Shown here in pieces: positions 1-7,995 of a stretch of DNA of 42,424 bases (its first letter is position 1; each line of letters begins with the position of its first letter). Location of the stretch: NCBI GenBank assembly GCA_947632155.1, contig CANROF010000017.1, forward strand, positions 1-42,424. Reading direction: 5' to 3'. Source of the DNA: an uncultured Oscillospiraceae bacterium. GTDB lineage: Bacteria > Bacillota > Clostridia > Oscillospirales > Oscillospiraceae. A program made the position numbers and the translations under genes. The notes beneath the pieces were generated by a model. That model was not told the DNA's origin, made no database searches, and worked only from the letters and a program-made list of their open reading frames with translations.

Positions 1-77
1 ATACCGTTGATAGGCCGAAGGTGTAAGCGTTGTAAGGCGCTCAGCTGATCGGTACTAATAACCCGAGGGCTTGACTT
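1..77 (+). rRNA. 23S ribosomal RNA, 3' end (partial)
   Basis: The window opens inside the last helix of a 23S rRNA. The stretch around 45-75 (GATCGGTACTAATAACCCGA followed by GGGCTTGACT) is the conserved bacterial 23S 3' end. The 5' part lies outside the window. The exact 3' nucleotide is approximate; 5S follows after about 73 nt. Confidence 0.9.
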
Positions 78-150
78 CAAAAGAATAGCAGGCTCTTAAG
101 CTTCGTTTCCCATCCATTTGTTCAGTTCTCAGGGCGCATGCCTTGAATAG

Positions 151-267
<117 letters not shown>

Positions 268-270
268 AAA

Positions 271-298
271 GCGAGGCCCGCTTAACAGCGGGTTTCGC
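271..298 (+). terminator. Hairpin after 5S rRNA (processing or attenuation)
   Basis: An 11-bp stem (271-281 with 288-298, two G-U pairs) has a 6-nt loop TTAACA. No real T-tract follows and tRNAs lie downstream, so it is more likely a processing or stabilising hairpin than a full terminator. Confidence 0.4.
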
Positions 299-303
299 CA
301 TTT

Positions 304-379
304 GCCTCCTTAGCTCAGTCGGTAGAGCACGCGGCTGTTAACCGCGGTGTCGTAGGTTCGAGTCCTACAGGAGGCGCCA
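304..379 (+). tRNA. tRNA-Asn (anticodon GTT)
   Basis: This is a 76-nt cloverleaf with a 7-bp acceptor stem (304-310 with 369-375), discriminator G376 and an encoded CCA at 377-379. The anticodon loop reads CTGTTAA, giving GUU (Asn). The G discriminator fits Asn. Confidence 0.96.
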
Positions 380-382
380 TCG

Positions 383-414
383 GTAAAGCCGCTGCCCAAA
401 GGCGGCGGCTTTAC
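383..414 (+). other. Perfect 14-bp hairpin between tRNA genes
   Basis: Bases 383-396 pair with 401-414 around a CAAA tetraloop (one T-G pair). No T-tract follows, so it is probably a processing spacer in the rRNA-tRNA transcript. Confidence 0.5.
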
Positions 415-424
415 TTCTTACCAT

Positions 425-536
425 GGGCCTTTAGCTCAGTTGGTTACGCCGCCCGCAGGCGGCGTGCCGAACGCAACCGCGAAGCGGCTCTTAGCGTTCG
501 GCAGAGCAACCGGCCCGTCAGTTTTCTGCCTAATTT
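425..536 (+). repeat. tRNA(CAT)-fragment repeat unit 1 with inserted two-hairpin element
   Basis: The unit begins with the first 22 nt of the downstream CAT tRNA (425-446, acceptor strand and D-arm to GGTTA). A 57-nt element then interrupts the D-loop (447-503), and the tRNA resumes for about 10 nt (AGAGCAACCGG, 503-513, the first A shared with the element). The anticodon and 3' half are missing and a 23-nt spacer replaces them. The element folds as a CGCCGCC/GGCGGCG hairpin with a CGCA loop, then a 10-bp stem (TGCCGAACGC with GCGTTCGGCA) enclosing a CCGC-GAA-GCGG hairpin. It cannot be a working tRNA. An open frame through it is not convincing as a gene. Confidence 0.85.
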
Positions 537-648
537 GGGCCTTTAGCTCAGTTGGTTACGCCGCCCGTAGGCGGCGTGCCGGACGCAACCGCGAAGCGGC
601 TCTTAGCGTTCGGCAGAGCAACCGGCCCGTCAGTTTTCCGCTTTATTT
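537..648 (+). repeat. tRNA(CAT)-fragment repeat unit 2 with inserted two-hairpin element
   Basis: This is a second copy of the 112-bp unit, exactly 112 bp after the first and 112 bp before the intact tRNA. The inserted element is at 559-615. It differs from copy 1 in the first loop (CGTA for CGCA) and at one stem base (A to G), which turns an A-U pair into a G-U wobble and so keeps the fold. The spacer also has a few changes. The exact periodicity points to tandem duplication ending in the functional tRNA. Confidence 0.85.
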
Positions 649-725
649 GGGCCTTTAGCTCAGTTGGTTAGAGCAACCGGCTCATAACCGGTCGGTCCGG
701 GGTTCGAGTCCCTGAAGGCCCACCA
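649..725 (+). tRNA. tRNA with anticodon CAT (elongator Met, or Ile2)
   Basis: This is an intact 77-nt cloverleaf: acceptor GGGCCTT (649-655) pairs with AAGGCCC, the discriminator is A and CCA is encoded at 723-725. The anticodon loop CTCATAA gives CAU. Sequence alone does not separate elongator tRNA-Met from a lysidine-modified tRNA-Ile2; the acceptor pairing excludes an initiator-type 1-72 mismatch. It is the intact parent of the two truncated copies upstream. Confidence 0.92.
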
Positions 726-756
726 GCGATTTTCTTCGAAAATCGCAAATAAATAT

Positions 757-832
757 AGGGGTTTAGCTCAGCTGGTAGAGCGGCGGTCTCCAAAACCGTA
801 GGCCGAGGGTTCGATCCCTTCAACCCCTGCCA
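757..832 (+). tRNA. tRNA-Trp (anticodon CCA)
   Basis: This is a 76-nt cloverleaf with acceptor AGGGGTT (757-763) pairing with 822-828, discriminator G829 and encoded CCA. The anticodon loop CTCCAAA gives CCA (Trp). A 9-bp hairpin at 726-746 separates it from the preceding tRNA. Confidence 0.95.
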
Positions 833-868
833 CAAGAAAAAGCCCGCATTGCGGGCTTTTTCTTGTGG
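830..868 (+). terminator. Intrinsic terminator of the rRNA-tRNA operon
   Basis: An 18-bp perfect stem (830-847 with 851-868, loop ATT) has a GC core (GCCCGC/GCGGGC) followed by a run of five T inside the descending arm. It starts in the CCA end of tRNA-Trp, so it closes the operon. Confidence 0.85.
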
Positions 869-876
869 CGTTATTT

Positions 877-976
877 AATTCGAGGTGGGACCCTGATGGT
901 CCCCTCGAGCTCCCCCGCCGCATGGCGGCGGATGATTTGAATTCGAGGCGGGACCCTGATGGTCCCCCTCGAGCTC
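877..976. repeat. Two direct copies of a 36-37 bp palindromic repeat flanking a third hairpin
   Basis: Copy 1 (877-912) and copy 2 (940-976) share AATTCGAGG, a GGGACC-CTGAT-GGTCCC hairpin and CTCGAGCTC, with one T/C change and one extra C. Between them is CCGCCGC-ATG-GCGGCGG. The block fills the gap between the tRNA terminator and the acetyltransferase. Its origin is unknown. Confidence 0.7.
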
Positions 977-1019
977 TCCTCCTTCCGAGAATCTCAAGTG
1001 TCCGTTTTTGAGGCAAAAT

Positions 1020-1475
1020 ATGGATAATGATATTCTTGAGCTGAAAATCGGGGATTTTGGTTGCTGCGGGGAGTTGTGGGACCTGGAAAAGCACCGGGAC
1101 ATCGCGGAGCAGTTCCAGCGGGAGCTGGCCACGGGGGTCCGGAGGACCTTTGTGATGGTTTCGGATGGCAAGCTGGCGGCGGAGGTGTCCCTGGTCACCG
1201 ACAACGGCGACCGAGAGTACACCATTCCCGGCGCGCGCGGGTATCTCTCGCATCTCATAGTGAGGCGTGAGCTTCGGCGGCGGGGCATTGGCCTGTCCAT
1301 GGTGGAGTACGCCTGCCAAAAGGGCCGGGAGCTGGGGCTTTCGGAGCTCACCGTGGGTGTGGACGCCGATAATTTCCCGGCGCTGAGCCTTTACGTCCGG
1401 GCCGGATTCGATAAGATCCTCTATACGGGCCGGGACGGGCAGGGGGCGTATCTGAAGCTTCTGAAGCGCCTTTGA
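1020..1475 (+). CDS. GNAT-family N-acetyltransferase
   Basis: A 151-residue protein, the usual length for a single-domain GNAT enzyme, which transfers acetyl from acetyl-CoA to an amine. The acetyl-CoA binding motif A is clear in the middle: LSHLIVRRELRRRGIGLSMV (beta-4 followed by R-R-G-I-G). It is followed by the typical C-terminal motif with A-L-S-L-Y-V-R-A-G-F. The substrate cannot be told. The ATG at 1020 is preferred because GAGG sits 6 nt upstream (1010-1013); an in-frame TTG at 1008 overlaps that site. No operon partner is visible: it lies alone between a repeat block and a convergent operon. Confidence 0.88.
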   Translation: MDNDILELKIGDFGCCGELWDLEKHRDIAEQFQRELATGVRRTFVMVSDGKLAAEVSLVTDNGDREYTIPGARGYLSHLIVRRELRRRGIGLSMVEYACQKGRELGLSELTVGVDADNFPALSLYVRAGFDKILYTGRDGQGAYLKLLKRL

Positions 1476-1677
1476 CAGGAATCATCAAAAAACTTAAATT
1501 CAATATTTTTTCCAAGGACATGTGCCTTGAAAAAATTCCTTTTGTCGCACAAGTGCCGCCTACGGCGGCGCGCAGGGCGACAGCAGGGAAGTTTTCGCTG
1601 AATTTCGCAAAATTCAGCGAAAATTTCCCGCACGTTCCCCTTGTCGAAAAAGCCCGTCAGGGCTTTTTCGACAGGCT
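1476..1677. repeat. Structured intergenic repeat, copy A (short form, about 202 bp)
   Basis: It begins right after the acetyltransferase stop codon. Modules in order are: an AT-rich stem with CCAAGG/CCTTG arms (about 1502-1536); a stem TGTCGC (1543-1548) with GCGACA (1577-1582) enclosing a GCCGCC-TAC-GGCGGC hairpin; a long palindrome (1586-1629) with core CTGAATTTCGCAAAATTCAG; and a hairpin TGTCGAAAAAGCC/GGCTTTTTCGACA (about 1642-1673). Copies B and C carry the same modules with paired base changes. Copy A lacks the 64-66 bp nested element present in B and C. It lies between convergent genes. Confidence 0.85.
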
Positions 1678-1679
1678 TA

Positions 1680-1714
1680 AAAAAACGAGAGCGCCGCGGC
1701 GCTCTCGTTTTTTT
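1680..1714. terminator. Bidirectional terminator
   Basis: A perfect palindrome of A-run, CGAGAGCGC, CGCG, GCGCTCTCG, T-run. It works as an intrinsic terminator in both directions, between the plus-strand acetyltransferase and the minus-strand GH43 gene, whose stop is 8 nt away. Confidence 0.88.
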
Positions 1715-1721
1715 CGTTGTC

Positions 1722-3266
1722 TCAGTCCTCGTACTTGAAGTAATCGAAGTCCGCCGGTTTGCGGCTGCCGCAGCCGCCGTTGTTGGCGTAGACGCCCACC
1801 ATGGTGCCGGTGTGGCGCTTGCGGTCGCCGGGGACGCCCTCGTCGCACAGGAATACGCAGCTTTCAAGCTTGCCGGCCTCCCGCCAGGTCTGGCCGTCCA
1901 GGCTGTAGAGGAAGGCGCGGGTCTGGCCCTTCACGTCCACCGCCAGCCAGACGGGGCCCGCGGGGATGTCGGGGACCTCGGCAATCAGCTCCTCGCCGGC
2001 GTTGCGGTTGATGACGAGCTGGAGTTTCCGGCCGCCCTCACAGCACAGTGAGAAGCGGATATACGTGACGGTGCTGTAGTAGCAGCACAGTCCCGCCTGC
2101 TCGCCGTCCCGGTCAGGGTTGAACTCAAGCTTCGTCTCCGCCCGGTAGCTCAGCTCCTGCTCACGGCGGACCAGGGTATTTTTGGCGCGGCGCTCCCAGA
2201 GCTGCCCGTCCCGGGTCCAGATTCGCAGCCAGCCGGGCCGCTCCGTGAGGGACAGGGAGCCGTAGTCCGGGTTGCGGACGAACTCCCACTCCAAATTGAG
2301 CTTCTCGCTGTCAAAGTCGTCAAAGAGATCTCGCGGGAAGACGCACTCCGGGAGGTCCGGGGCGTCCTGGGTGAGGCTGGGGCCGCGGCCGTGATTTACC
2401 GTGAACCAGCCGTCCGGCGTCCACTGTACCGGGTCCAGGGCCGTCTCCCGCCCCACGGTGGTGTAGCGGCCGCCGTTGGGCCGGCCGCAGAGGTAATAGC
2501 ACCACCACTGGCCGTTCCGGTCCTGCACCAGCTTCCCGTGGCCGGCGCGCTGGATGGGCGCCTCGGGGTCCATTTGGCGCATGACCGGGTTGTAGGGGGA
2601 GTTTTCGTATTCGCCGAAGAGCTCGCGGCTCCGGGCGACGCTGATGCCGTGGCCGTAGCCGGTGCCGCCCTCCGCCGCCATGGCGTAGTACCAGCCGTCC
2701 TTTTTGAAGATGTGGGGCCCCTCCGGGGCCCGCTCGCCGGTGCCGGGCCAGGCCACCCGCGTCTCGCCGGCGACGCGGAGGCTGTCGGGGGAGAGGGGCG
2801 TCACCGTGGCGGCCCTGGCGGTGACCAGGTAACGGCTGCCGTCGTCATCCACGAAGTGGGAGGGGTCGATGCTGTCAACCTCCAGACACACGGGCTTTGA
2901 CCAGGGGCCCCGGGGGTCGTCCGCCACCGTCACGAGCTGCCGGCGCAGCACGTTGCTGCCCCGGACGCCGTCGCCGTTCAGGCGCAGCGGCGCGAAAACG
3001 TAGAATTTCCCGTCAACGTAGGATATGTCCGGCGCCCAGATGCCGTGGGAGTCCCGGATGTCGCTGAGGTCCAGCCACTCGGGATCGGAGATGGCGTGGC
3101 CGATGATGTGCCAGTGGACCATGTCCCTGGAGTGGGAAATGGGGATGGCGGGGAAATACTGGAAACTGGAGTTGACCATGTAGAAGTCGTCCCCCACGCG
3201 TATGACCGACGGGTCCGGGAAAAATCCCCGCTGCACCGGATTGTGATACTGCCTTTTTTCGCTCAT
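1722..3266 (-). CDS. Glycoside hydrolase family 43 beta-xylosidase / alpha-L-arabinofuranosidase
   Basis: A 514-residue protein. The N-terminal five-bladed propeller of GH43 is clear (N-P-V-x-R-G-F-F-P-D-P-S at the start). The three catalytic acids are Asp18 (base), Asp134 (in V-D-S-I-D-P-S-H-F) and Glu182 (in A-P-E-G-P-H-I-F-K). From about residue 315 a beta-sandwich of the GH43 C2 type follows. There is no signal peptide, so it should cleave xylosyl or arabinosyl units from imported oligosaccharides in the cytoplasm. It is the last gene of the minus operon, 39 nt after the serine hydrolase, with AGGAG before the ATG. Exact specificity cannot be read from the sequence. Confidence 0.92.
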   Translation of the reverse strand: MSEKRQYHNPVQRGFFPDPSVIRVGDDFYMVNSSFQYFPAIPISHSRDMVHWHIIGHAISDPEWLDLSDIRDSHGIWAPDISYVDGKFYVFAPLRLNGDGVRGSNVLRRQLVTVADDPRGPWSKPVCLEVDSIDPSHFVDDDGSRYLVTARAATVTPLSPDSLRVAGETRVAWPGTGERAPEGPHIFKKDGWYYAMAAEGGTGYGHGISVARSRELFGEYENSPYNPVMRQMDPEAPIQRAGHGKLVQDRNGQWWCYYLCGRPNGGRYTTVGRETALDPVQWTPDGWFTVNHGRGPSLTQDAPDLPECVFPRDLFDDFDSEKLNLEWEFVRNPDYGSLSLTERPGWLRIWTRDGQLWERRAKNTLVRREQELSYRAETKLEFNPDRDGEQAGLCCYYSTVTYIRFSLCCEGGRKLQLVINRNAGEELIAEVPDIPAGPVWLAVDVKGQTRAFLYSLDGQTWREAGKLESCVFLCDEGVPGDRKRHTGTMVGVYANNGGCGSRKPADFDYFKYED

Positions 3267-3305
3267 AAAAAGCTCCTTTCTCCCGCGCTGGGCGGGAAAG
3301 CAAAA

Positions 3306-4661
3306 TTAATTCGACTCTGCCGAAAGAAATCCCTTGAAGTGTTGGAAAAAGGGCTCGCCGGTGGCGGTGAGGCGCACCCCCAGGCGCGTGTCCTTTCCGC
3401 ACAGGTCCATGCACATGTGGCCCTGTTCCTCGCCCGTGACGTAGCAGCGCAGGATGAGGTGCCCGGCCTTGGCCTCGCCCATGCACTCGCAGGGGCAGTC
3501 CGTGCCGGGAAAAGCGGGGTTTTGCACGTACACGCCCCGGCCGAAGCGGAGGCGGCCCGGGCCCTGGGACGTCTCAAAGGCCAGATCCCCGGCCCGGGGG
3601 TCGAGCTCCAGCCATTTCCAGCCCATGGGGTTGTCGTAAAACCGGTAGCGCCCGGAAGGCACCTCCGGCGCGGGGGAGGCGGCGTCGTCCTCCGCCGCGG
3701 CTTCGGCAAGGTATGGCCACACGGCGGAGTAAAAGCTTTCGTAGAGGGCATAGAGCCCCTCGGGACATCCGATGGTGTCCGCCATGGTCACAAGGCAGAA
3801 GTCCGCCTCCGGGAAGCAGAGGGCCAACTGTCCGCCCATGCCGTACATCACAAAGCCGGGCTTTCGCGGCATCCAGAAGAAGTATCCGTACCCCTGCCGC
3901 TCGTCCGGCGCGGTCTGGAGGTCCGTGGGGACGCGGTTCGCCGTGGCGCTGCGCATATACCACCGGGGGATGAGCTGCCGGCCGCCGTACCGGCCGCCGT
4001 GGAGGCAGAGATACGCCGCCCGCGCCGCGTCCCGGAGGGTACACATAAGGCCCGTGCCGCCCTGGGAGACGCCGTAGGGGTCCTTTAAGATATACGCCGT
4101 CTCGGAAAAGCCCAGCTCGCCCAGGGCCCCGCGGCGCAGGTAGTCCAGCATGTCCGTGCCCGTCAGCCGCTCCGTCAGCGCCGCCAGGACGTGGGACGAG
4201 GAGGTGTCGTAGGCAAAGACGGTCCCGGGGATGTGGTCCGGCGTTACCCGGAAGAAGGACTCCACCCAGTCGCCGCCGTAGGTCTTGTACGTGGTGGCGC
4301 CGTGGCAGGTCCGCATGGTCAGCATGTCCTCCACCGTCATTTCCGAAAGCCAGGGGTGGGCCCCGCCGGGCGGCAGCTTGTCGGGGAAATAGTCGCAGAT
4401 CCGGTCGGTGAGGGCGACCCGGCCCTCGCCGATAAGCAGTCCCACGGCCAGGGCGGTGAAGCTCTTGGTGACGGAGTACATCCGGTGGTTTGTGTCCCGG
4501 CCGTAGGGCGGCCGGTATTTTTCGGCGATGAGCCGCCCGCCGGACAGCATCAGATACCCGTGCATCCGGACGCGGCCGGCCTCCAGGCGGCGCTCAAAGT
4601 CCGCGATGGCCGCCCGGGGGATGCCCCGCTCCTCCGGGGCGGCGGGCGTGAAGTCAAGCAT
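3306..4661 (-). CDS. Serine hydrolase of the beta-lactamase (class C / EstB-like) family
   Basis: A 451-residue protein with the S-x-x-K signature of penicillin-binding-fold hydrolases: Ser63 and Lys66 in M-Y-S-V-T-K-S-F. The likely Tyr of the second motif is Tyr151 (Y-D-T-S-S-S), and a late G-Y-G-M-G-G-Q segment stands where the third motif is expected. There is no signal peptide, so an antibiotic role is unlikely. In a sugar operon it is more likely an esterase on acylated oligosaccharides (inference). The ATG at 4661 has GGAGG upstream and overlaps the stop of the SGNH gene by 8 nt, giving translational coupling. The same frame stays open upstream, but that part is the SGNH gene in another frame. 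Confidence 0.85.
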   Translation of the reverse strand: MLDFTPAAPEERGIPRAAIADFERRLEAGRVRMHGYLMLSGGRLIAEKYRPPYGRDTNHRMYSVTKSFTALAVGLLIGEGRVALTDRICDYFPDKLPPGGAHPWLSEMTVEDMLTMRTCHGATTYKTYGGDWVESFFRVTPDHIPGTVFAYDTSSSHVLAALTERLTGTDMLDYLRRGALGELGFSETAYILKDPYGVSQGGTGLMCTLRDAARAAYLCLHGGRYGGRQLIPRWYMRSATANRVPTDLQTAPDERQGYGYFFWMPRKPGFVMYGMGGQLALCFPEADFCLVTMADTIGCPEGLYALYESFYSAVWPYLAEAAAEDDAASPAPEVPSGRYRFYDNPMGWKWLELDPRAGDLAFETSQGPGRLRFGRGVYVQNPAFPGTDCPCECMGEAKAGHLILRCYVTGEEQGHMCMDLCGKDTRLGVRLTATGEPFFQHFKGFLSAESN

Positions 4662-5703
4662 CTCCCGCCTCCGGGCCGTACAGGATACCGGCCAGCACCG
4701 GATAGACGCGCTCCGCCATGCGCATGAAGCCCAGGGAGTTGGGGTGGGTGCCGTCCACCGTACACTCCCAGCGCCCCTCCGTCCCGAAGAGGGTGAAGCC
4801 GTCGATGAACCGGACATTTTTGTCCCCGGCGGCAAGGGCGCGCAGGTATGTCTCCCGGATGACGTCCCGGCGGAGGGCGGCTCCGGCGGGGTCCTTGTCC
4901 GTGTCCGGGCGGCTCATGATGACGATGGGGAGCTCCGGGTGGGCGGCGCGGACGATCTGGTAAAATCTCTCATGGGTGGCCCGGAGATGGTCCGCATCCG
5001 GGGAGTTGTGGTCGTAATCGTACACAAAAACGCTCATTTTCGGGATGGAGGCGATAAATTCGGCAAATTCCGTCTCGCCCCGGGCCTTGCCGGAGAAGCC
5101 GTAATTCCGGTGGTCGGCGTCCAGCCAGCGGCTGACGACGCTGGTGTAGGCGTTGCCCACCCGGCCGGCGCAGCCGCCCTCCGTGATGGAGGAGCCGTAA
5201 AAGACGATGGGGTCCGGCGTTTTGTACTCCGGCGGCGCTGTGAGGGCCGCGCCCTCCTCCACGCCAATTTCCATGGCCAGGAGCAGGTCGTTGCGGGGCA
5301 GGTTTACCGTCACCGTCTCGAGCCCCGGGCCCTTGGTGAGGACCTTTTCCACCGCGATCTCGCTCTGCGTGTGGGTCCCGGGGGCTATGTAGCCTAAAAA
5401 ACGGGATTCCGTGCCCGTCCCCAGGTAGACGTCCGCCCCAGCGGAGCAGGACAGGGGGATGTTGATGTCCTCCCGGCAGGCGTCCAGGGTCATGCGGAGG
5501 TAGATTTTCCGGGAGTCGGTGGCGAAGCGGACGCGGCCGCCCACGCTCCTGCGGCCCAGAAATTCGTACTGGGGCATCCGCACCATCATAGCTTCCGGCA
5601 GGCGGTAGAATTTCCGGGCCTCCCGGTCCGTCACCGCAAGGCCGTAAATTTTGAAGGGCGCCTCGGTGATGGGGGCTTTGACAAATCCGTTTTCCGTGTA
5701 CAT
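4654..5703 (-). CDS. SGNH/GDSL-type carbohydrate esterase
   Basis: A 349-residue protein. The first 160 residues form a beta-rich domain like the N-terminal domain of SGNH esterases. Then comes the GDSL-type block I F-Y-G-S-S-I-T-E-G-G with the nucleophilic Ser, a Gly in N-Y-G-F-S-G, an Asn in Y-D-Y-D-H-N-S, and the catalytic D-x-x-H in D-G-T-H-P-N-S-L-G-F. This fits the Lipase_GDSL_3 group, which includes acetyl esterases acting on plant polysaccharides. Its likely job is removing acetyl groups from imported pectic or hemicellulosic oligosaccharides. The ATG at 5703 is one base after the GH95 stop, so the two are coupled. There is no signal peptide. Confidence 0.88.
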   Translation of the reverse strand: MYTENGFVKAPITEAPFKIYGLAVTDREARKFYRLPEAMMVRMPQYEFLGRRSVGGRVRFATDSRKIYLRMTLDACREDINIPLSCSAGADVYLGTGTESRFLGYIAPGTHTQSEIAVEKVLTKGPGLETVTVNLPRNDLLLAMEIGVEEGAALTAPPEYKTPDPIVFYGSSITEGGCAGRVGNAYTSVVSRWLDADHRNYGFSGKARGETEFAEFIASIPKMSVFVYDYDHNSPDADHLRATHERFYQIVRAAHPELPIVIMSRPDTDKDPAGAALRRDVIRETYLRALAAGDKNVRFIDGFTLFGTEGRWECTVDGTHPNSLGFMRMAERVYPVLAGILYGPEAGDA

Positions 5704-5704
5704 T

Positions 5705-7975
5705 TCAGTTACCGGCTTTCCAATGTATGCTCTCGCCGGCGGCGAGGCGGACGGGGCGCTCCGCGTCCCCGTAGACGATGGTCCCCTCAAGGGGGCTGCG
5801 GGCCAGGAGCGTGAGGGACGTGAGCCGCCCGCCGCTCCAGGCCAGGGAGATCTCGCCGCCGCCCCGGACCCGGAGGCCCCGGACCTCTCCCTCCGGCCAG
5901 GCGGAGGGGAGGGCGGGCAGGAGGCGTATCCGGCCGTTGTGGCTCTGGACCAGCAGCTCCGCGATGCCGGCGGCGGCGCCCATGTTGCCGTCAATCTGGA
6001 ATACCCGCCCCCGGGGGCGGCCCTTGCTGGGGTGGGTGTCCATGAGATTTTCAAAGGTGGAGTCCGTCAGGAGCGCCCGCAGGTCGCCGTAGGCCCGGTC
6101 CCCCTCCCGGAGGCGCGCCCAGAAGAGGATGATCCAGGCCCGGCTCCAGCCGGTGTACCCGCCGCCGTGGGCGAGGCGGTACTCCAGGGACTTCTTGGCC
6201 GCCGCGGCCAGCTCCGGCGTGTCCTCCGGGCTTATCTGGGCGCTGGGGTAGAGGCCGAAGAGGTGGGAGACATGCCGGTGGCCGGGGTCGGCCTCCTCAT
6301 ATTCCTCCCCCCACTCCATGAGCCGCCCGTCGGAGGCGATCTGGAGCTTGGGGAGCTTAGAGAGCATCTCCCGGGCTTCCTCCGCAAGCGCGCCCGCGCC
6401 CAGCACCTCCGCCGCGCCCAGGTAGGCGCGGAAGAGGTCGTTCAATATCTCGATGTCCATGGCGGGCATCTGGCACATATTGACCTTGCGGCCGTTGAGG
6501 CGGTAGCTGTTCTCCGGGGAGACGGAGGGCAGCGTCACCAGCTCCCCTTTTTCGTTCTCCCGCAGGAAGTCCCGGAAAAAGAGGACGGACTGCTCCAAAA
6601 TATCGAAATTCTTCCGGAGAAAGTCCATATCCCGGGTGAAAAGCCAGTGTTCCCAGATATGTAAGGCCAACCACGCTCCGCCCATGACCCAGTAGGTGGC
6701 GGGGGTGTACTCGTCCTGGGGGGCGGTGTCGGCGTGGATGTCCGTGTTGTGGTGGGCCACGAAGCCCCGGCAGCCGTACATCCGCCGGGCGGTGTCCCGG
6801 CCGCTCTCCGCCACCCGCCGCAGGAGGTCGAAGTACGGCTCCGCGCACTCCGGCAGGGCGCAGACCTCCACGGGCCAGTAGTTCATCTCAAGATTGATGT
6901 TTATCGTGTATTTGGAGTCCCAGGAGGGCTTGAATTCCCCGTTCCATATCCCCTGGAGCGTCAGGGGCAGTCCCCCGGGGCGGCTGCCGGAGATCATGAG
7001 ATACCGGGCGTACTGGAAATAGAGGGCCGCGAGGCCCGGGTCGGCCTCCCCGGCGGCGAAGCGCCGCAGCCGCGCGTCGGTGGGGAGGGCGTCGAGGCCC
7101 GGCTGCGCCGCGGAGTCGGAAAGACGCAGGTCCACCCGGTCAAAGAGGGAGGCGAAGTCCGCCTCGTGCTCCCGGAGCAACGCCCCGGCGTCGGGGTAAC
7201 GGGCGCGGACGTCCGAGAGGGAGGCGCACACCTGCCCGGCAAGGCCCTCCGAGGGGCTTTTTCCGGGATCGGCGCCGATACCGGTCTTTGCCGTGAAGAT
7301 CAGCGTCACATCCGTGGCGTCCCGGACGGTGAGGCGCGCCCCCAGGGCGCTGACGGCCCCGTCCGAGGCCAGCACCCGAAGGCCCATGGCCCAGCCGATG
7401 CCGTGCTGGTCCCCGGAGCACACGAGGGTTTCCCCGCCCGCGCGGCCGGTAAAGCCGATGTGGCGGCTCCGGTCCAGGCGGCAGGTGAAGGACATCCGCC
7501 CGCCGCCACTGGCCCGAAAGCGCAGCGCCAGGCAGTCCGCGGGGCGGGAGATGAAGTATTGGCGCTCAAATTCCCGCTCCCCCGCGCGAAAGCGCGTCCA
7601 GGCCACGGCCCGGCGAAGGTCCAGGCCCCGGGAGTAGCCCTGGGGCTCCCCGGGCATGCCGTCAAAAAAGTCAATGTAAAGGTCCCCCAGCGTCTGGTAG
7701 GCCCTCTGGGTGAAGGGCGTGCCGGACATGGCGCTGACCGCCAGGCGCTGGGCCTCCTCCACGTCGCCGGAGCGGAAGAGGGTGCGAATTTTCTCCAAAT
7801 TCTCCCGGCAGTCCGGATTCACCCGGTCCTGGGGGCCGCCGCTCCAGAGGCCCTCCTCGTTAAGCTGGATGTGCTCCCGGGCCACGGCGCCGTAGACCAT
7901 GGCGCCCAGACGCCCGTTGCCCAGGGGCACGGCCTGGTCCCAGAATTCCGCGGGGCTCTCGTAGTGAAGCTCCAT
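5705..7975 (-). CDS. Glycoside hydrolase family 95 (alpha-L-fucosidase / alpha-L-galactosidase)
   Basis: A 756-residue protein, full family length. The N terminus (W-D-Q-A-V-P-L-G-N-G-R-L-G-A-M-V-Y-G) is the hallmark of GH95. The catalytic set known from the Bifidobacterium bifidum enzyme is visible: an N-x-N pair at Asn359/Asn361, the acid Glu488 in S-V-S-P-E-N-S-Y and Asp662 in I-D-G-N-M-G. There is no signal peptide. It would release terminal alpha-1,2-linked fucose or galactose, such as fucosylated side chains of xyloglucan or rhamnogalacturonan. It follows the ABC gene by 20 nt with a strong AGGAGG site, and is followed at once by the SGNH esterase. Confidence 0.93.
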   Translation of the reverse strand: MELHYESPAEFWDQAVPLGNGRLGAMVYGAVAREHIQLNEEGLWSGGPQDRVNPDCRENLEKIRTLFRSGDVEEAQRLAVSAMSGTPFTQRAYQTLGDLYIDFFDGMPGEPQGYSRGLDLRRAVAWTRFRAGEREFERQYFISRPADCLALRFRASGGGRMSFTCRLDRSRHIGFTGRAGGETLVCSGDQHGIGWAMGLRVLASDGAVSALGARLTVRDATDVTLIFTAKTGIGADPGKSPSEGLAGQVCASLSDVRARYPDAGALLREHEADFASLFDRVDLRLSDSAAQPGLDALPTDARLRRFAAGEADPGLAALYFQYARYLMISGSRPGGLPLTLQGIWNGEFKPSWDSKYTININLEMNYWPVEVCALPECAEPYFDLLRRVAESGRDTARRMYGCRGFVAHHNTDIHADTAPQDEYTPATYWVMGGAWLALHIWEHWLFTRDMDFLRKNFDILEQSVLFFRDFLRENEKGELVTLPSVSPENSYRLNGRKVNMCQMPAMDIEILNDLFRAYLGAAEVLGAGALAEEAREMLSKLPKLQIASDGRLMEWGEEYEEADPGHRHVSHLFGLYPSAQISPEDTPELAAAAKKSLEYRLAHGGGYTGWSRAWIILFWARLREGDRAYGDLRALLTDSTFENLMDTHPSKGRPRGRVFQIDGNMGAAAGIAELLVQSHNGRIRLLPALPSAWPEGEVRGLRVRGGGEISLAWSGGRLTSLTLLARSPLEGTIVYGDAERPVRLAAGESIHWKAGN

Positions 7976-7995
7976 TTCGCTTTTATCCTCCTGAC

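Noticed and set aside
440-658. 72-codon open frame on the plus strand
   Set aside because: It runs through both tRNA-fragment units and their hairpins and is explained by the 112-bp repeat; no ribosome site and no protein-like features.
877-976. Possible CRISPR array
   Set aside because: Only two copies, palindromic throughout, with the single intervening segment itself a hairpin; no Cas genes anywhere in the window.
768-1319. 183-codon minus-strand frame with an apparent protein end
   Set aside because: It crosses tRNA-Trp, the terminator and the reverse of the acetyltransferase gene; translated tRNA sequence is a common source of false proteins.
3306-4661. Antibiotic-resistance beta-lactamase
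   Set aside because: The S-x-x-K fold is present, but there is no signal peptide and the gene is embedded between carbohydrate esterase and glycosidase genes; a sugar-ester hydrolase is more likely.
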